In this document: positions 12,001 through 22,693 of the stretch, piece after piece
Position numbering within the stretch: position 1 is the first letter of the stretch
Layout: each line of letters begins with the position of its first letter
Assembly (NCBI RefSeq): GCF_019668465.1
Contig: NZ_AP024828.1
Location: 4,154,001-4,218,000 of the forward strand
Length of the DNA stretch: 64,000 bases
Origin: Mycobacterium senriense
GTDB taxonomy: Bacteria; Actinomycetota; Actinomycetes; Mycobacteriales; Mycobacteriaceae
Direction: 5' to 3'
The notes under the pieces: generated by a model
What the model saw: the letters and a program-made list of their open reading frames with translations, nothing else
Told to the model about the DNA's origin: nothing
The model's database searches: none
Translations under genes and position numbers: made by a program

Positions 12001-14635
12001 GATGGATGTGCTTGAAGCGGAGGAGTATGCCCGGCTGGATGAGATTGGCAACCGGGCGGTGTTGAGCGCGCCGGTGGGCACCCCGGTGTCGATTCCGGCG
12101 CTGTTCGCCGCGCAGGTCACCCGCGTGCCGCAGGCGGTGGCGATCAGCTGCGACGGTCGCTCTACGACCTATAGAGAGCTCGATGAGGCGTCCAATCGGT
12201 TGGCGCATCTGCTGGCCGGCCAGGGGGCGGGCCCGGGACAGTGTGTGGCGTTGCTGTTCAACCGTTCCACCGAGGCGATCGTGGCGATCCTGGCGGTGCT
12301 CAAGACCGGGGCGGCCTATCTGCCGATCGACCCGGCGTTGCCGGCGGCCCGGATGGAGTTAATCGTTGCCGATGCAGCCCCCATGGCTGCGATCACGAGC
12401 ACGGGGTTAGCCGATCGGCTGGACGGGGGCACGCTGCTGGTCATCGACATCGACGACCCTCGGATCTCCAGCTACCCGTGCACGGGCTTGGCGGCGGCGG
12501 CCCCCGAGGACATTGCTTACATCATCTACACCTCGGGCACCACTGGCACCCCAAAGGGGGTCGCGGTCACCCACCACAACGTCACCCAGCTGCTGACCTC
12601 ACTGAATGCGCTGCAGGCACATCTGCCGGTGCCGGGGGTGTGGGCGCTGTGTCATTCCTATGGATTCGACACGTCGGTCTGGGAGATCTGCGGGGCCCTG
12701 CTGCACGGTGGGCGGTTGGTGGTGGTGCCCGACTCAGTGACACGCTCGGCGGAGGACTTCCACGCCTTGCTGGTCAGTGAACGCGTCAGCGTGCTTGCCC
12801 AGACCCCCTCGGCGGCGGCGATGCTCTCCCCTGAGGGGTTGGAGTTGATGGCGTTGGTCGTGGGTGGCGAGGCCTGCCCGGCCGAGGTGGTGGATCGGTG
12901 GGCGCCCGGGCGCGTAATGGTCAACGCCTACGGCCCGACCGAGACCACGATTGTTGTGACGTTCAGCGCGCCGCTGACACCGGGGTCGGGGGTGGTGTCG
13001 ATCGGTAGGCCGGTCCCGGGGGCGGCGTTTTTTGTGCTGGACGGCTGGTTGCGGCCGGTGCCCGTGGGGGTGGTCGGTGAATTGTATGTGGCCGGTGCCG
13101 GGGTGGCGTGTGGGTATGCGGGCCGGGCTGCTTTGACCGGGTCGCGGTTTGTGGCCTGTCCGTACGCCGGTGCGGGAGCGCCCGGCACACGGATGTATCG
13201 CACCGGGGATCTGGTGCAGTGGGGTGCTGATGGGCAGCTGCGGTATGTGGGGCGCGGCGATGAGCAGGTCAAGATCCGCGGGTATCGCATCGAACTCGGT
13301 GAGATTCAGGCCGCACTGACGGCGCTGGATGGGGTGGAGCAGGCGGTCGTGGTTGCCCGTGAGGACCGCCCAGGCGACAAGCGCCTGGTGGGGTATGTGA
13401 CCGGGACAGCCGATCCGGCCGAGATGCGTGCGGCGTTGGCTGAGCGGCTGCCGGCCTACATGGTGCCGGCCGCGGTGGTGGTGATGGCGGCGCTGCCGTT
13501 GACGGCCCTCGGCAAACTGGACACCCGCGCCCTGCCGGCTCCCGAATACACCGATGTCGATCGTTACCGCGCCCCGAGTACGCCCACCGAGGAGACCCTG
13601 GCCGCCATCTACGCCCAGGTGCTGGGGCTCGAGCGGGTCGGAGTCGACGACTCATTCTTCGATTTGGGTGGTGATTCGCTGTCGGCGATGCGCGTGATCG
13701 CCGCGATCAACACAGGCCTGGACGCAAACCTTGCGGTGCGCACATTGTTCCACGCGCCGTCCGTTAGTAGCTTGAGCCAGCAGTTGGGCCAAGATGCCGG
13801 CGAGGTGGAAGTAGTCCCCGTTGAGTTCCTCAAGGAGGGCACGGGTGTTCCGCTGTTCTGCATTCATCCTGCGGGTGGGGTGAGTTGGCCGTATCAGGCT
13901 CTGGGTAATCACTTGGACTGCCCGATCATTGGAATTCAACAAGCCCCGCAAAATGGCGAGGCTGAACCTGCGTCAATCCGCGATATGGCGAAGAACTATG
14001 CCGACAGGATCCAAAGGGTTCATCCCATTGGGCCCTACAACCTTCTCGGCTGGTCTTTCGGAGGTGCCGTCGCCCATGAAGTTGCCATCGAGCTTCAGCG
14101 ACGCGGATACGTAGTCACACAACTTATCCTCCTCGACGCTCAACCAAGTGCCGCCGGTAGCGTCGCTCTACCAGACGTAGGCGAAGCCGAAGTGCTAGAA
14201 GACGTCTTGCGGTTCTGTCGTATCGATGTTCCCGATCAGGATGAGCCGCTTACCTATGAGCGGGTAGAAGAACTACTTCGCAAACGAGGAATCGTCGAAT
14301 TTCCTCAATACAAACAGCTTCTGGATTCGGGTGTTCGCAACATCACCAGTAACGGGGCGTTGTATCGAGCACACGAACCCGGTGTCTTTTTTGGGAATAT
14401 AAGCATTTTCACTGCCGTGCGGGATGCGAGCGATCGCAGTTCGCCTCTCTCGCAGTGTTGGCGCCCTTATGTCACCGGCGGCATTAATAGCTACCCGATC
14501 GACTGTACGCATCAAGAAATGATGAGCGCCGACTCGCTCATCTTGTATGGCCACCAACTCAAAGTCCTATTAGAAACCGAATGCGCGCTCGCAACGGACA
14601 AGCTGCTTGGTCGTTGCTGCGAGGAGGCGAAATGA
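2..14635 (+). CDS. Four-module non-ribosomal peptide synthetase, 5'-truncated
   Basis: Multimodular NRPS. The frame is open from base 2, inside the first C-domain motif ([11 protein letters not shown]), so the true start is upstream. Residues are numbered from base 17. Module 1 is C (HH at 122-123), A (TSGSTG about 610) with a methyltransferase inserted after motif A8 (LEIGVGSG about 970), then T (GGDSL about 1388). Modules 2, 3 and 4 are C-A-T, with T serines near 2437, 3495 and 4553. A thioesterase (GWSFGG, Ser4680; CTHQEMM) ends the protein. I see no epimerisation domain. C domains 1, 3 and 4 keep HHxxxDG, but module 2 has HExxxDG (1573-1574). My reading of the specificity codes is DAGIIVGIWK, DFWTLGAIYK, DIWCLGEMWK and DTWAVGAIVK, none of which I can assign. 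It is presumably charged by a phosphopantetheinyl transferase elsewhere. It overlaps the PKS by 4 bp, so the two are likely co-translated. Confidence 0.95.
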   Translation, partial: FAQQRLWFLDRFEGGVATYNIPTAFRISGALDVEALGAAIDDVIVRHESLRTIFPDIDGVPVQQVLPAEAGMWRRGDAAVVSLTEQDLVGELAALAGYRFDLATEIPIRAQIYAVGPEQYVVGIVVHHIAFDGWSLAPMARDIGEAYRARRQGRAPQWAPLPVQYADYTLWQQDWLGAESDPDSVIAGQLAYWRQQLADLPEVVSLPTDRARPQVPSYRGDEVELSIDPQNWAGVKALAAAHNATVSMVLQAAMVVVLHRVGAGEDVAMGAPIAGRMDAALDELVGFFVNTWVLRVGVSSAQRFNEVLEQVRQQALDAYSNQDVPFELLVEQLNPVRSASHHPLFQVLLVFQNNARPEMTLEGVSVEQLAVFTRTAKFDLDIELSEVPSADAGAPMATGLMMYATDLYDRSTVERLVGWFGRVIEAVVADASVAVGEVSLLDRGERDLVLSGWSGAGVTAPVGVAPALLTAAVAANPDAVAVIDGGRAVSYGELDAWSTRLARVLIEAGVGPERAVGVAMDRCVELVVAWWAVVKAGGVYAPINRAHPVERIAAVLDAVGAVCVLSCGADTVDGAGARPVLRIDDLDVSGYRADPITDADRLAPLGADNGAYVIFTSGSTGVPKGVAVSHAGLLGWAAAQGEMFGLGGDARVLMVAAPTFDASVGEFLWAVESGAALVVAPAGVYAGDALTALLQDQRVSAAILTPTVLSSLDRARLDGLDTVIAVGEACLDEVVAAWAPGRRMYNGYGPSETTIWVTCAQLVAGQPVRIGAPLAGVCALVLDAQLNPAPAGVVGELYLAGPVVAHGYVGRAGLTAERFVANRFGQPGARMYRSGDLVRWTAEGTLDYLGRADSQIKLRGQRIELGEIENTLLACPQVTQAAASVHESDTGPHLIGYVTLGQTSTADDDAEIVEEWQQLYDDLYDAEVEVPGFGMDFRGWNSSYTDEPIPLEDMVEWRSATVNRINALRPQRVLEIGVGSGLLLSQIAPDCVEYWGTDFSAPTIQTLQAAVAEQLWGNWVQLRVQPADVADGLPEGHFDVVVLNSVVQYFPSAGYLRDVMAVAMRLLTPGGALFIGDVRNHSLQGAFQTGVALARTDTADAAEIRQRVQRAVLGEPELLLAPEFFTTWAGDHPSSAGLEIEVKRGMADNELNRYRYDVVVYKSPAPVRSLAGADSWAWTHCAGLDGLHTRLMSERPGAIRVTGVPRAGVISDVHIEHALAAGLPLADALAHADGADAVVPEQLHGLGETAGYHVAVTWGAQPGTLDAVFISAADAEHTPPLTGLYMPPDGVHQRSTHANDPQTNTKITAVRQQLSAWLPEYMVPTHIVVLDEFPMTSSGKIDRKALPAPVYQGADRYRAPCTPTEEALTGIYAQVLGIDKVGVDDSFFDLGGDSLSAMRVIAAINTGLDADLSVRALFEAPTVAQLALRIGQGGGLEPLKPVERPAVIPLSFAQSRMWFIHQLQGPSPLYNVVVPLRLNGRLDAEALGAALADVVDRHESLRTLFPAIDGVPHQLVVGAEQADFGWQVVDATGWPADRLGEAVGAAVHHGFDLATEIPLRARLFRVADDEHVLVAVVHEIAADGWSTTRLVRDLGVAYASRCAGQAPGWAPLPVQYVDYTLWQRTQFGDLDDSDSRIAAQLAYWEQTLAGMPERTQLPTDRPYPPVADHRGARVAVDWPAHLQQQIARVGREHNATGFMVTQAALAVLLSKLSASTDVAVGFPIAGRRDPALDELVGFFVNTLVLRVDLTGDPTVAELLAQVRARGLAAYEHQDVPFEALVERLNPTRSLAHHPLIQVVFAWNNFPGQVDDSETGLSLGDLQITPLGGDTQTAKMDVVFFLKECWTEAGAPAGIGGTVEFRTDVFDTDTIQALVERLERVLVAMTTDPTRRLSSVDLLDEGEHARLDEIGNRAALTESVITPVSIPVLFAAQTARAPKALAVTCEGRSITYRELDEASNRLAHLLADQGVGPGACVALLFSRSIEAIVAMLAVLKAGAAYLPIDPAAPAERIGFLLDDAGPIAAITTADLRARLDGRELLVIDVDDPRMDTQPCTGLPGPAPDDIAYLIYTSGTTGVPKGVAITHHNLTQQLESLNAGLPPGRVWTQCHPYVFDFSVWEIWGALLHGGRLVVVSESVTGSPQDFHALMVAEQVSVLTQTPSAVAALPVEGLESVALLVGGEACSAEVVDRWAPGRVMINAYGPTEVTIYAAMSAPLAAGSGAVPIGAPVAGAALFVLDDWLRPVPAGVVGELYVAGGGLACGYVGRPSLTGSRFVACPFGEFGARMYRTGDLVCWGADGQLRYVGRADEQVKIRGYRIELGEIQAALAGLNGVEQAVVIAREDRPGDKRLVGYVTGTADPAGVRSALAERLPEYMVPAAVVVIDALPLTPNGKLDTRALPEPGYQNAGYRAPASPVEEILAGVFAEVLGIDQVGVDDSFFDLGGDSLLAMRLVAAIEMGLDADLSVRTVFEAPTVTQLALRVGADGGGREPLVAVERPAVVPLSFAQQRLWFIDQLLGPSPIYNMAAALRLGGRLDAEALGAALADVVARQESLRTLFPAVEGIPQQVVIPAERADFGWQVIDATGWPESRLQEAIGATVRHAFDLATEIPLRARLFRVADHEHVLVAVMHHIAGDGLSMAPLVADLGVAYASRCAGHAPGWAPLAVQYADYTLWQRAQLGEVADADSRIAAQLAYWEQELAGMPERLALPTDRPYPPVADYRGASVMVDWPAELQQQIRRVAREHNATSFMVIQAALAVLLAKLSASSDVAVGFPIAGRDDPALDGLVGFFVNTLVLRVDLAGDSTVAELLAQVRQRSLAAYEHQDVPFEVLVERLNPTRALNHHPLVQVLFAWQNFAVDDGAPAGLGLGDLQVTPLSADTQVARMDVTFTLGERFSQAGEPVGIGGSVEFRTDVFDAASIEALIARLQRVLVAITAEPSRLLSSINVLDETEQVRLEELGNKAVLSSPSSARVSIPELFATHVSRTPDALALVCEGLSVTYRELDETSNRLAHCLAAAGAGPGQTVALLFSRSAEAIASILAVLKTGAAYLPIDPAHPATRIGFVLADAAPVAALTTTELADRLDGHDVAVIDVDDPRIDTYPCTGLPAPAPDDIAYLIYTSGTTGVPKGVAITHHNVTELMGSLDPGLAAPGQVWSQWHSYSFDISGWEIYGALLHGGRLVVVPESVAASPDDFHALLVGEQVSVLCQTPSAVGTLSPQGLESLTLLVGGEPCPAELVERWAPGRVMINEYGPTETTMWVALSAPLAAGSDVVPIGSPVAGAAFFVLDQWLRPVPAGVVGELYVAGRQLACGYVRRAALTGSRFVACPFGEFGARMYRTGDLVSWGPDGQLRYLGRADEQVKIRGYRIELGEIRAAMATLDGVEQAAVVAREDRPQEKRLVGYVTGTADPAEIRAALAERLPAYMVPAAVVVIDALPLTVNGKLDTRALPAPEYQDTDQYRAPANAVEEILAGIYAQVLGLELVGVDDSFFDLGGDSLSAMRVIAAINKSLDAGLAVRTLFDAPTAAQLAPRIGEDGAGLEPLVAVERPAVVPLSFAQQRLWFIDQLQGPSPIYNMPAALRLGGRLDAEALGAALADVVARQESLRTLFPAVEGIPQQVVIPAERADFGWQVIDATGWPESRLQEAIGATVRHPFDLATEIPLRATLFRVGDDEHVLVAVVHHIAADGLSMAPLVADLGVAYASRCAGQAPRWAPLAVQYADYTLWQRAQLGEVADAESRIADQLAYWEQALAGLPERLMLPTDRPYPPVADYRGASVVVDWPAELQQQVARVARAHNATSFMVIQAALAVLLAKLSASSDVAVGFAIAGRRDPALDELVGVFVNTLVLRVEVAGDPTVAELLAQVRQRSLAAYEHQDVPFEVLVERLNPTRSLAHQPLVQVALTWQNFVQEDGAPAELALGDLQVTPLSADTQVARTDLTFSLGERWNQAGEPAGIGGSVEFRTDVFDAASIEALIARLQRVLMAFTDDPSRRLSSMDVLEAEEYARLDEIGNRAVLSAPVGTPVSIPALFAAQVTRVPQAVAISCDGRSTTYRELDEASNRLAHLLAGQGAGPGQCVALLFNRSTEAIVAILAVLKTGAAYLPIDPALPAARMELIVADAAPMAAITSTGLADRLDGGTLLVIDIDDPRISSYPCTGLAAAAPEDIAYIIYTSGTTGTPKGVAVTHHNVTQLLTSLNALQAHLPVPGVWALCHSYGFDTSVWEICGALLHGGRLVVVPDSVTRSAEDFHALLVSERVSVLAQTPSAAAMLSPEGLELMALVVGGEACPAEVVDRWAPGRVMVNAYGPTETTIVVTFSAPLTPGSGVVSIGRPVPGAAFFVLDGWLRPVPVGVVGELYVAGAGVACGYAGRAALTGSRFVACPYAGAGAPGTRMYRTGDLVQWGADGQLRYVGRGDEQVKIRGYRIELGEIQAALTALDGVEQAVVVAREDRPGDKRLVGYVTGTADPAEMRAALAERLPAYMVPAAVVVMAALPLTALGKLDTRALPAPEYTDVDRYRAPSTPTEETLAAIYAQVLGLERVGVDDSFFDLGGDSLSAMRVIAAINTGLDANLAVRTLFHAPSVSSLSQQLGQDAGEVEVVPVEFLKEGTGVPLFCIHPAGGVSWPYQALGNHLDCPIIGIQQAPQNGEAEPASIRDMAKNYADRIQRVHPIGPYNLLGWSFGGAVAHEVAIELQRRGYVVTQLILLDAQPSAAGSVALPDVGEAEVLEDVLRFCRIDVPDQDEPLTYERVEELLRKRGIVEFPQYKQLLDSGVRNITSNGALYRAHEPGVFFGNISIFTAVRDASDRSSPLSQCWRPYVTGGINSYPIDCTHQEMMSADSLILYGHQLKVLLETECALATDKLLGRCCEEAK
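2740..3510 (+). other. N-methyltransferase domain embedded in the module 1 A domain
   Basis: Between A8 ([20 protein letters not shown], about 2551-2610) and the A10 lysine motif (SSGKIDRK, about 4010) lies roughly 1.4 kb absent from modules 2-4. It contains a class I SAM-binding motif ([15 protein letters not shown] at about 2923-2967), then a GTDFS acidic-loop region and an [12 protein letters not shown] post-I motif. Insertion at this point of the C-terminal A subdomain is the known arrangement of NRPS N-methyltransferases (for example cyclosporin- and enniatin-type synthetases). Inference: the residue loaded by module 1 is N-methylated. The linker at about 3500-3900 has no motif I recognise. 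Confidence 0.85.
6807..6873 (+). repeat. 67-bp exact repeat inside the NRPS (A-domain motif region), second copy 9966-10032
   Basis: Read base by base, 6807-6873 in module 2 and 9966-10032 in module 3 are identical at an offset of 3159 bp. The segment encodes the stretch around [15 protein letters not shown] of the A domains. It marks recent module duplication or gene conversion. Confidence 0.85.
7469..7550 (+). repeat. 82-bp exact repeat inside the NRPS (T-C linker and C1 motif), second copy 10631-10712
   Basis: The 82 bases at 7469-7550 (module 3) are identical to 10631-10712 (module 4), offset 3162 bp, with mismatches immediately on both sides. The segment encodes the T-C linker and the first C-domain motif ([13 protein letters not shown]). 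The window's first bases share the SFAQQRLWF core. Confidence 0.9.
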
Positions 14636-17600
14636 CCACACACCAGATCGACGACGTCATGCAGCACCCGCGATCGACCGATTCTCCGCTCCCGATCGGT
14701 ACCAAACCCGTCACTCCCGTCGCCGTGATCGGCATGGCTTGCCGGTTACCCGGAGGCATCGACTCCCCGGAGCAGTTGTGGGAGGCGTTGTTACGCGGCG
14801 ACGACATGGTTACCGAGATTCCGCCCGACCGCTGGGACGCCGACGAATACTACGATCCCGAGCCGGGTGTGCCGGGCCGGTCGGTATCGCGGTGGGGCGC
14901 ATTCATCGACGACGTCGCCGGCTTCGACCCCGAGTTCTTCGGGATCAACGAGCGGGAAGCCACCGCGATGGATCCGCAACATCGGCTGCTGTTGGAGACC
15001 TCATGGGAGGCCATGGAACACGCCGGTCTCACTCGGGAGCGAATCGCCGACTCGCTCACCGGCGTGTTCATGGGATTGACGCATGGCGACTACCAGTTGC
15101 TGGCCGCCGATGCGCACTCCGTGGAGGGGGCGTACGGCTTTTCCGGCAGCAACTTCAGCCTGGCTTCCGGGCGCATCGCATACGCGCTGGGGGTCCACGG
15201 TCCCGCGTTGACGGTGGACACCGCATGTTCTTCCGGCCTGACCGCGATACACCTCGCGTGCCGCAGCCTGCACGAGGGCGAGAGTGACCTTGCGCTGGCA
15301 GGCGGCGCCACGCTGGCGCTGGACCCGCGGAAGTTCTCCGCGGGGTCAGCCGAGGGCATGCTGTCGCCGACCGGACGCTGCCACGCCTTTGACGCCGCGG
15401 CCGACGGGTTCGTGGGCGGCGAGGGCAGCGTGATGCTGCTACTCAAGCGGCTGTCCGACGCGCTGCGAGATGGTGATCGGATTCTGGCCGTGGTGCGCGG
15501 GACGGCCGCCAACCAGGACGGTCACACCGTGAATATCGCCACGCCGTCGAAGACCGCGCAGACCGCGGTCTATCGGGCGGCGTTGGCCGCCGCGAGTGTG
15601 GACGCCGGCACGGTCGGCATGGTCGAGGCCCACGGGCCCGGCACCCCGGTGGGTGACCCGATCGAATACGCCAGCCTGGCCAACGTCTACGGCATCGGCG
15701 GCCCGTGCGCGCTGGCGTCGGTGAAGACCAACTTCGGCCATGCGCAGGCGGCCTCCGGTGCGCTCGGGATGATGAAGGCGATCCTCGCGCTGCAGCACGG
15801 TGTGGTTCCCCGGAACCTGCATTTCACCCGGCTACCCGATGACCTTGCCAAGATCGATACGAAACTCTTTGTGCCGCAAGAGACTACACCGTGGGTCACC
15901 AACGGGCACCACCCACGCCGGGCGGCGGTCTCGTCGTACGGGCTGTCGGGAACCAACGTGCACGCCATCGTGGAACAAGCACCCGAACAGGCTTCCGGAG
16001 CCGTTGTGGCCGAGGGCATCTCAGCCGAATCGTCGACGACGACGCCACTACTGTTCCCGCTGTCGTCCACCTCGGCCGAGGAACTGCGCCGCACCGCCGG
16101 GCGGCTGGCCGACTGGGTGCGGGCGCATCACGATCTGACGTTGCCTGACCTGGCCTACACCCTGGCGCGTCGGCGCGCGCACCGCCCGGTACGCACCGCC
16201 GTCATCGCCGGAAACCGGACCGATCTCGAAGAGGCTCTGCGCGAGGTTGCCGACGGCGATACTCCGTATCCGGCCGCCGTCGGACAGGACGACCGTGGAC
16301 CGGTTTGGGTGTTTTCCGGGCAGGGTTCGCAATGGGCCGCGATGGGCGCAGACCTGTTGGCGACCGAACCGGTGTTTGCCGCCACCGTCGCGCAGGCCGA
16401 GCCGGTGATCGCCCACGAGTCCGGGTTCTCAGTGACCGAGGCGATATCGGCGCCGCAGATCGTGACCGGTCAAGACCGGATCCAGCCGACACTGTTCACC
16501 ATGCAGGTCGCGCTGGCGGCCACCATGAGGTCCTACGGAGTCCGCCCGGGCGCGGTCATCGGGCACTCCCTCGGCGAGGCCGCCGCAGCCGTCGTCGCGG
16601 GTGCACTGTCGCTGGAAGACGGGCTACGGGTTATCTGCCGCCGCTCGCGGCTGATGTTCCGCGTCGCCGGTGCCGGGGCCACCGCATCGGTGGAATTGCC
16701 TGCACAGCAAGTGCTTTCAGAGCTGACGGCACGCGGTATCAACGACGTCGTGGTGGCGGTGGTGGCCTCACCGCAGTCCACGGTGATTGCCGGCGCCGCG
16801 CAAACGGTTCGCCACCTCGTCGCGGCCTGGGAGCGGCGTGATGTGATGGCCCGCGAGGTCCCCACCGATGTCGCCTTCCATTCGCCTCAAGTCGATCCGA
16901 TCATGGACGAGCTGACCGCGACACTCGCAGAGATCAGCCCGATGACGCCGGAAGTTCCCTTCTACTCGGCGACCCTGTTCGACCCGCGCGAGCAGCCAGT
17001 GTGCGACGCCCGCTATTGGGCCAACAACATGCGCCGCATGGTGCGGTTCGCCACGGCCGTGCAGGCCGCTTTGGAGGACGGCTACCGGGTCTTTGCCGAG
17101 CTGGCACCACACCCGCTACTCATTCGCGCTCTCGAGCAGACCGCACGCAGCCGCGAGATACCGATGGCCGCTCTGGCCGGTATGCGCCGTGAACAAGCTC
17201 TTCCCCACGGGTTGCGTGGGTTCGTGGCGGATCTACACAGTGCGGGCGCCGCGGTCGATTTCTCCATGCTCTACCCGAGTGGACGCCTGGTGGACGCGCC
17301 GCTGCCGACCTGGACGCACCGTCGGCTGTGGTTGAGTGGCAGCGGTCAGGAATCCCCAACACATGGCGGTTGCACCGTTTCGGTGCATCCGCTGCTGGGC
17401 TCGCACGTGCACTTGCAGGAGGAACCTGAGCGCCACTTGTGGCAGGCGGAGGTCGGCACCGCCGCCCAGCCCTGGCTCGGCGACCACCAGATCCGCAATG
17501 TGGTCGTGCTTCCGGGTGCCGCCTACTGCGAGATGGCGTTGGCGGCCTCGCGTACCGTGCTGGGTGAGACGGCTGAGGTTCGCGACATCCGCTTCGAGCA

Positions 17601-20600
17601 GGCGCTCCTGCTGGATGAGCAGACCACGATCGACGCCTCGGCGTCGCTGTCATCGCCCGGCGTCGTCGACTTCGCCGTGGAGTCAAATCAGGGTGGCGAA
17701 CACATGCGGCATGCTGCCGCAGTGCTCCGCGCCGCAGAAGATGAGCAGCCACCCGCGTACGACGTGTCCGCGCTACTCGCCGCGCATGCGCGTTGCGAGG
17801 ACGGCGACGAGGTGCGCGAGCGCATGGACCAACGTGGCGTTCAGTACGGTCCCGCGTTCGCCGGTCTGGGCGATGTGCACACCGGTGAGGACGCCACCGT
17901 CCTGGCCGAGGTGGCGCTACCGCGCCAAATCCGCTCGCAACAAGCCGCTTACGGCGTGCACCCCGCACTGCTGGATGCCTGTTTCCAGTCCGTTGAAGCT
18001 CATCCGGAAGTTCAGGCCCTGGGCGAAGGTGCGCTGGGGCTGGTGTTGGGCATCCGTCGACTCCGCTCCTACAGCGCTGCCCGCAACGCCCACTACTGCT
18101 ACACGCGGGTGACGAAAGCCGATACCTCCGGGGTCGAGGCCGACATCGACGTGCTCGACGAGCACGGGGCAGTCCTGCTCACCGTGCAGGGGCTGCGAGT
18201 GGGCACCAGCGCATCCGAGAGCGGCAACAAAGATCGTGTGATGGCCGAGCGGCTATTGACCATCGAATGGCGGCAACGGGAATTGCCCGAGCCGAACCAC
18301 ACCGACGCCGGAGGCTGGCTGCTGATCGGCACTACCACCACGGCGAATGTGATGGCCAGCGCACTGGCCGACGCCCTGAAAAATCTTGGGGCGCAGTGCA
18401 CCACGATGTCCTGGCCGCAGCAAACCGACCACATCACAATCGTGGAACAGCTTGGACATCATTTGCGCGGCGGTGGATTAAACGGTGTGGTGGTCCTCAA
18501 CGGACCGAAAAACGGCGACGCCGACGAGCACTGTGCGCTTCTGGGCCGCGACTATGTGCAACATCTGGTGCGCATTGCCCGCGAGTTGGCGGACCTGCCC
18601 GGCGAATCGCCGCGCTTGTATGTTGTGACCCGCAACGCCCAAAGCGTGGTGTCCAACGACGTGCCCAACCTCGAGCAGGCCGGGCTTCGGGGCCTGGTCC
18701 GGGTAATCGGCATGGAACACCCGCATCTGGACGCCAGCCAGATCGACGTGGACGAATCCACCGACGCCGAACAGCTGGCACGGCAACTGCTCGCCGGGTC
18801 GGACGAGGACGAGACCGCCTGGCGAAATGGCGCCTGGTACAACGCGCGGCTGTGCCCTGCTCCACTGCTCCCCGAGGAGCGGCAAACCGCCGTCGCCGAC
18901 CACGAGTGCGACGGGATGCGCCTGCGGATCCGTACGCCCGGTGATCTGGAGTCACTCGAACTCGTTGCCTGCGACCGCGTTCCACCCGGACCGGGACAGA
19001 TCGAGGTCGCGGTCAGCGCGTCCAGCATCAACTTCGCCGACGTGCTCGTCGCGTTCGGCCGTTACCCCGCCTTCGAGGGGCGCCTCCCACAGCTGGGCAC
19101 CGACTTCGCCGGCGTCGTGACCGCAGTCGGACCAGAGGTGACCGACCACAAGGTGGGTGATCATGTCGGGGGCCTGAGCGCCAACGGTTGTTGGGGTACC
19201 TTCCTCACCTGCGATGCGCGCCTGGCTGTCACGCTGCCGGCCGGCCTGGCCGACGACCAGGCGGCGGCGGTCACGACCGCGCATGCCACCGCCTATTACG
19301 GCCTGCATGAGCTGGCCCGAATCAGCGCCGGCGACCGGGTGCTGATCCACTCCGCGACCGGTGGGGTCGGACAGGCGGCAATCGCCATCGCGCGGGCCGC
19401 GGGAGCCGAGATCTTCGCCACCGCCGGCAGCGAGCAGCGCCGGCAATTATTGCGCGACATGGGCATTGGGCACGTTTACGACTCGCGAAGCGTGGAGTTC
19501 GCCGACCTGATACGCCGCGACACCGACGGCTATGGCGTGGACATCGTGCTCAACTCGGTCATCGGCGCCGCCCAGCGCGCGGGGGTCGAATTGCTGGCGT
19601 TCGGTGGACGATTCGTCGAGATCGGCAAACGCGACATCTACGGCGACACCCGATTGGGGCTCTTCCCGTTCCGGCGCAATCTGACGTTCTACGCCCTCGA
19701 CCTGGCGTTGATGTCATTCAGCCACCCGGACACGCTGCGAGACTTGCTGAACACGGTGTACCAGCTCACGGCGGACGGCTCGTTGCCAATGCCGGAAAGC
19801 ACGCACTACCCGCTTGCCGACGCCGCCACCGCGATTCGCGTGATGAGCGGCGCCCAGCACACCGGCAAACTGGTGCTCGATGTCCCGCACACCGGCCGCA
19901 GCCGCGTGGTGGTGCCGCCGGCGCAGGTCGGGGTCTTCCGCAGCGACGGCGCTTACATCATCACTGGCGGGCTGGGGGGCCTGGGGCTGTTCTTGGCCGA
20001 GAGGATGGCTTCTCCTGGTTCGGGGTCCGGTTGCGGCCGTATTGTGTTGTCCTCGCGCTCGCAACCAACTCCCGAGGCGCTGGAGGCGATCGAGCGCATC
20101 CGCGCGATCGGTGCCGACGTCGTGGTGGACTGCGGCGACATCAGCGAGGCCGGTACGGCCCAGCGGTTGGTGGCCACAGCGACGGCCACGGGACTTCCGG
20201 TGCGCGGTGTGCTGCATCTGGCGGCGGTGATCGAGGATGCGACGCTGACCAATATCACCGACGAGCTCATCGAGCATGACTGGGCGCCAAAGGTTTACGG
20301 TGCGTGGAATTTGCACACCGCCACGGCTGATCAACCGTTGGACTGGTTCTGCTCGTTCTCCTCGGCCGCCGCGCTGGTGGGCTCGCCCGGGCAGGGTGCC
20401 TATGCCGCGGCCAACAGTTGGCTGGACGCCTTCACCCGCTGGCGCCGGGCTCGGGGTCTGCCGGCCACCGCCATCGCATGGGGTGCCTGGGCGCAGATAG
20501 GACGCGGCACCGCCCTGGCCGAAGGTGCCAACGTTGCCATAGCTCCCGACGAAGGCGCTTACGCATTCGAAGCGCTGCTGCGCCACGACCGCCCCTGCAC

Positions 20601-20988
20601 CGGCTACGCCCCGATAACGGGCGCACCGTGGTTGACCGCTTTCGCCCAGCGCAGTCCCTTCGCCGAAGCGTTCCGCTCTAACGGGCAAAGCTCAACGGGC
20701 ACAAGCAAACTGCGTGCCGAGCTCGATGAGCTGGCGCTGGAGGAGTGGCCTACCCGGCTGCGGCGGCTGATCTCCGACCAGGTCAGCCTGATCCTGCGCC
20801 GCAACATCGATCCCGATCGTCCGCTCTCCGAGTACGGCCTGGACTCGCTGGGTGGCCTCGAACTACTTACCCGCATCCAGACCGAAACGGGCATACGCGT
20901 GACGCCCGCCGACATCGCCACCATTGGCACCATTCGCGGTTTGGCGGAACTGCTGTTCGGAAAGCTGGCTCCCGCCGACGCCGCCTGA
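14632..20988 (+). CDS. Mas-like type I polyketide synthase, KS-AT-DH-ER-KR-ACP
   Basis: Fully reducing, single-module PKS of 2118 residues, the size and domain order of mycobacterial Mas/Pks5-type enzymes. The ATG at 14632 overlaps the NRPS stop (ATGA), and GAGGAGG at 14621-14627 gives an ideal spacing; an in-frame ATG 51 bp upstream is ignored. KS: Cys199 in DTACSSG, then EAHGPGT and [18 protein letters not shown] (Ser646) with substrate motif VAFH at 747-750. DH: His952 in LGDHQIRN and Asp1115 in [17 protein letters not shown] about 1572. [10 protein letters not shown] about 1777. ACP: GLDSLG, Ser2072. All catalytic centres look intact. Mas-type enzymes act iteratively on acyl starters delivered by an adjacent fatty acyl-AMP ligase; one sits at 23464-25203. 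The Phe in VAFH is usual for malonyl-CoA, not the methylmalonyl-CoA of Mas, so the chain may be unbranched (inference). Confidence 0.93.
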   Translation: MTTHQIDDVMQHPRSTDSPLPIGTKPVTPVAVIGMACRLPGGIDSPEQLWEALLRGDDMVTEIPPDRWDADEYYDPEPGVPGRSVSRWGAFIDDVAGFDPEFFGINEREATAMDPQHRLLLETSWEAMEHAGLTRERIADSLTGVFMGLTHGDYQLLAADAHSVEGAYGFSGSNFSLASGRIAYALGVHGPALTVDTACSSGLTAIHLACRSLHEGESDLALAGGATLALDPRKFSAGSAEGMLSPTGRCHAFDAAADGFVGGEGSVMLLLKRLSDALRDGDRILAVVRGTAANQDGHTVNIATPSKTAQTAVYRAALAAASVDAGTVGMVEAHGPGTPVGDPIEYASLANVYGIGGPCALASVKTNFGHAQAASGALGMMKAILALQHGVVPRNLHFTRLPDDLAKIDTKLFVPQETTPWVTNGHHPRRAAVSSYGLSGTNVHAIVEQAPEQASGAVVAEGISAESSTTTPLLFPLSSTSAEELRRTAGRLADWVRAHHDLTLPDLAYTLARRRAHRPVRTAVIAGNRTDLEEALREVADGDTPYPAAVGQDDRGPVWVFSGQGSQWAAMGADLLATEPVFAATVAQAEPVIAHESGFSVTEAISAPQIVTGQDRIQPTLFTMQVALAATMRSYGVRPGAVIGHSLGEAAAAVVAGALSLEDGLRVICRRSRLMFRVAGAGATASVELPAQQVLSELTARGINDVVVAVVASPQSTVIAGAAQTVRHLVAAWERRDVMAREVPTDVAFHSPQVDPIMDELTATLAEISPMTPEVPFYSATLFDPREQPVCDARYWANNMRRMVRFATAVQAALEDGYRVFAELAPHPLLIRALEQTARSREIPMAALAGMRREQALPHGLRGFVADLHSAGAAVDFSMLYPSGRLVDAPLPTWTHRRLWLSGSGQESPTHGGCTVSVHPLLGSHVHLQEEPERHLWQAEVGTAAQPWLGDHQIRNVVVLPGAAYCEMALAASRTVLGETAEVRDIRFEQALLLDEQTTIDASASLSSPGVVDFAVESNQGGEHMRHAAAVLRAAEDEQPPAYDVSALLAAHARCEDGDEVRERMDQRGVQYGPAFAGLGDVHTGEDATVLAEVALPRQIRSQQAAYGVHPALLDACFQSVEAHPEVQALGEGALGLVLGIRRLRSYSAARNAHYCYTRVTKADTSGVEADIDVLDEHGAVLLTVQGLRVGTSASESGNKDRVMAERLLTIEWRQRELPEPNHTDAGGWLLIGTTTTANVMASALADALKNLGAQCTTMSWPQQTDHITIVEQLGHHLRGGGLNGVVVLNGPKNGDADEHCALLGRDYVQHLVRIARELADLPGESPRLYVVTRNAQSVVSNDVPNLEQAGLRGLVRVIGMEHPHLDASQIDVDESTDAEQLARQLLAGSDEDETAWRNGAWYNARLCPAPLLPEERQTAVADHECDGMRLRIRTPGDLESLELVACDRVPPGPGQIEVAVSASSINFADVLVAFGRYPAFEGRLPQLGTDFAGVVTAVGPEVTDHKVGDHVGGLSANGCWGTFLTCDARLAVTLPAGLADDQAAAVTTAHATAYYGLHELARISAGDRVLIHSATGGVGQAAIAIARAAGAEIFATAGSEQRRQLLRDMGIGHVYDSRSVEFADLIRRDTDGYGVDIVLNSVIGAAQRAGVELLAFGGRFVEIGKRDIYGDTRLGLFPFRRNLTFYALDLALMSFSHPDTLRDLLNTVYQLTADGSLPMPESTHYPLADAATAIRVMSGAQHTGKLVLDVPHTGRSRVVVPPAQVGVFRSDGAYIITGGLGGLGLFLAERMASPGSGSGCGRIVLSSRSQPTPEALEAIERIRAIGADVVVDCGDISEAGTAQRLVATATATGLPVRGVLHLAAVIEDATLTNITDELIEHDWAPKVYGAWNLHTATADQPLDWFCSFSSAAALVGSPGQGAYAAANSWLDAFTRWRRARGLPATAIAWGAWAQIGRGTALAEGANVAIAPDEGAYAFEALLRHDRPCTGYAPITGAPWLTAFAQRSPFAEAFRSNGQSSTGTSKLRAELDELALEEWPTRLRRLISDQVSLILRRNIDPDRPLSEYGLDSLGGLELLTRIQTETGIRVTPADIATIGTIRGLAELLFGKLAPADAA

Positions 20989-21045
20989 GGCTGAGAGGAT
21001 TTGAATTATGGGATCTGAATTGTGTTGCAGCACAGGGGAGGCGAA

Positions 21046-22329
21046 ATGACCGGGCTCGAGAACCTCGACTTCTTCACCGAGAAGTCGCTCGTCGATGACC
21101 CCTACGACTACTACGACGCGATCCGTCGTTGCCCAGTGTGGCGCGAGCCGAAACACGGCGTGGTGATGGTTTCGGGGTACGAGGAGGCCGTCGCCGTGCA
21201 ACGGGACCACGACAAGACATTCTCGGTATGCAACATAGTCAGCGGACCATGGTCGGGGATCCCGACCAAGACCGACAGCGATGACATCTCGGATGTGATT
21301 GAGCGCTACCGCAAGAAAGTTACGTTCGGCGACTACTTCATCACGTTCGATCCTCCGAAGCACACCGCGCACCGCGCGCTGTTGAGCCGGTTGTTCACGC
21401 CGAAGCAGCTCAAGAACAACGAGGACTTCCTGTGGCGTCTCGCCGACGAGCAAATCGACCGCTTCATCGCAAAGGGCAAGTGCGAGATCTTTATCGACTA
21501 TAATTTCCCGTTCACGCTCGACGCGATTACCGACCTGCTGGACGTACCCGAGGCCGACCGGGAGCGATTCCGCCGCGCTGCGTATGCCAGTAGGCTCGAA
21601 GGCGACCGCAGCGGTTTTGTTGGCGTGAAAGAGGAGTGGTTCGTAGAGTACATCGAAGAACGGCGGCGCGATCCGCGCGACGATGTCCTCACCGAGCTTG
21701 CGCTGGCAAAGTTTCCCGATGGCACGACACCCGACGCGATCGACGTTGCCCGCGTTGCCACCTTCATGTACGCCGCCGGCCACGGCACGACCATCGACCT
21801 GCTGAGTCTCTCGATGCTGACGCTCGCGGAGCGACCGGACTTACAACAGCAGCTGCGCCAGGACAATTCAAGGATCCCCGCCTTCATCGAGGAGATGCTG
21901 CGTATCGAAAGCCCGATCAAGTCGAATTTCCGCATGGCGCGTCGCACCACCAGGATCGGCGACCTCGATGTGCCAGCCGGTACCAGCATACTGGTGATGA
22001 ATGGTGCGGCGAACCGCGATCCACGACGGTTCGACGAGCCGAACGAATTTCGGCTCGACCGCCCGAACATATTGCATCACATGGCATTCGGCCGCGGTAT
22101 TCACACCTGCCCGGGCGCCCCGATTGCACGCGCCGAAGTGCGGGTGAGCTTGGAACGAATCCTCAACCGGATGGCTGACATTCGGCTTTCCGAGGCCAAG
22201 CACGGCCCGGCGGGCGCTCGTCGGCTCAAATGGGACAGCACCCTACTGTTCAGGCGCCTCAAGGAATTACACCTCGAGTTCACTCCCATTCAGGAGGTAT
22301 CCAAAAATGACCACACGATCGTTGACTAG
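21046..22329 (+). CDS. Cytochrome P450
   Basis: A 427-residue bacterial class I-type P450. It has the heme-thiolate motif FGRGIHTCPGAP (Cys355), the K-helix EEMLR, and an I-helix reading AAGHGTTID around 244-252. The usual I-helix acid (AGxE/DT) is Gly247 here, while the following Thr is kept. GGGGAGG at 21035-21041 sets the ATG at 21046; an in-frame TTG 24 bp upstream is less likely. It follows the PKS by 57 bp and its 3' end overlaps the next gene by 23 bp, so it probably belongs to the operon and oxidises the peptide, the acyl chain or a carrier-bound intermediate. No redox partner gene adjoins it; the SIP flavoprotein is not an obvious one. The substrate cannot be read from the sequence. 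Confidence 0.92.
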   Translation: MTGLENLDFFTEKSLVDDPYDYYDAIRRCPVWREPKHGVVMVSGYEEAVAVQRDHDKTFSVCNIVSGPWSGIPTKTDSDDISDVIERYRKKVTFGDYFITFDPPKHTAHRALLSRLFTPKQLKNNEDFLWRLADEQIDRFIAKGKCEIFIDYNFPFTLDAITDLLDVPEADRERFRRAAYASRLEGDRSGFVGVKEEWFVEYIEERRRDPRDDVLTELALAKFPDGTTPDAIDVARVATFMYAAGHGTTIDLLSLSMLTLAERPDLQQQLRQDNSRIPAFIEEMLRIESPIKSNFRMARRTTRIGDLDVPAGTSILVMNGAANRDPRRFDEPNEFRLDRPNILHHMAFGRGIHTCPGAPIARAEVRVSLERILNRMADIRLSEAKHGPAGARRLKWDSTLLFRRLKELHLEFTPIQEVSKNDHTIVD

Positions 22330-22645
22330 ATTGGCTGTCGGGGCTTGCGGCCTGGCATTGTTATTGACCGCAGGCGCCGGGCTCGCGTCCGCCGATCGGG
22401 ATCTAAGCCCGTTTGTCAATACGACCTGTAACTACGACCAGGTCCAATCGGCGCTGCAGGCCGCGGATCCCCAAGCCGCCGCACAATTCAACTCTTCGCC
22501 GGAGAGCGTCTCATTTTTGCGTCAGTTCCTCGCCTCGCCGCCGAGTCAACGCCAGCGGATGGCCCAGATGCTGGCGAGCCAGCCAGGGGCCGACCAGCAG
22601 TTCGGACTTGTCTTGCGGGTCTTCAGCACCTGCAACAACTACTGA
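22307..22645 (+). CDS. Small secreted hemophore-related protein
   Basis: A 112-residue protein with a Sec signal peptide (positive MTTRSLTR, hydrophobic core to about 25, then ASA before DRDL). The mature part is short and helical-looking, with two cysteines (about 41 and 109: TTCNYDQV and FSTCNNY) that may pair. This layout fits the mycobacterial hemophore-related family (Rv0203-like). AGGAGG at 22291-22296 precedes the ATG, which lies inside the end of the P450 gene (23-bp overlap), so translation is probably coupled. Established: Rv0203 binds heme outside the cell and passes it to MmpL transporters; many family members are uncharacterised. Inference: this one may bind heme, or the cluster's product, in the envelope. 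Heme binding is not demonstrated by the sequence. Confidence 0.8.
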   Translation: MTTRSLTRLAVGACGLALLLTAGAGLASADRDLSPFVNTTCNYDQVQSALQAADPQAAAQFNSSPESVSFLRQFLASPPSQRQRMAQMLASQPGADQQFGLVLRVFSTCNNY

Positions 22646-22693
22646 GCAGATCAGCACCCACCTTCGACCACCTCTAACCTTCCGGAGTTCTTC

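Noticed and set aside
2..14635. Epimerisation domains in the NRPS
   Set aside because: Each T domain is followed at once by a normal C domain start (SFAQ.R.WF) or by the thioesterase; no extra 450-residue segment is present.
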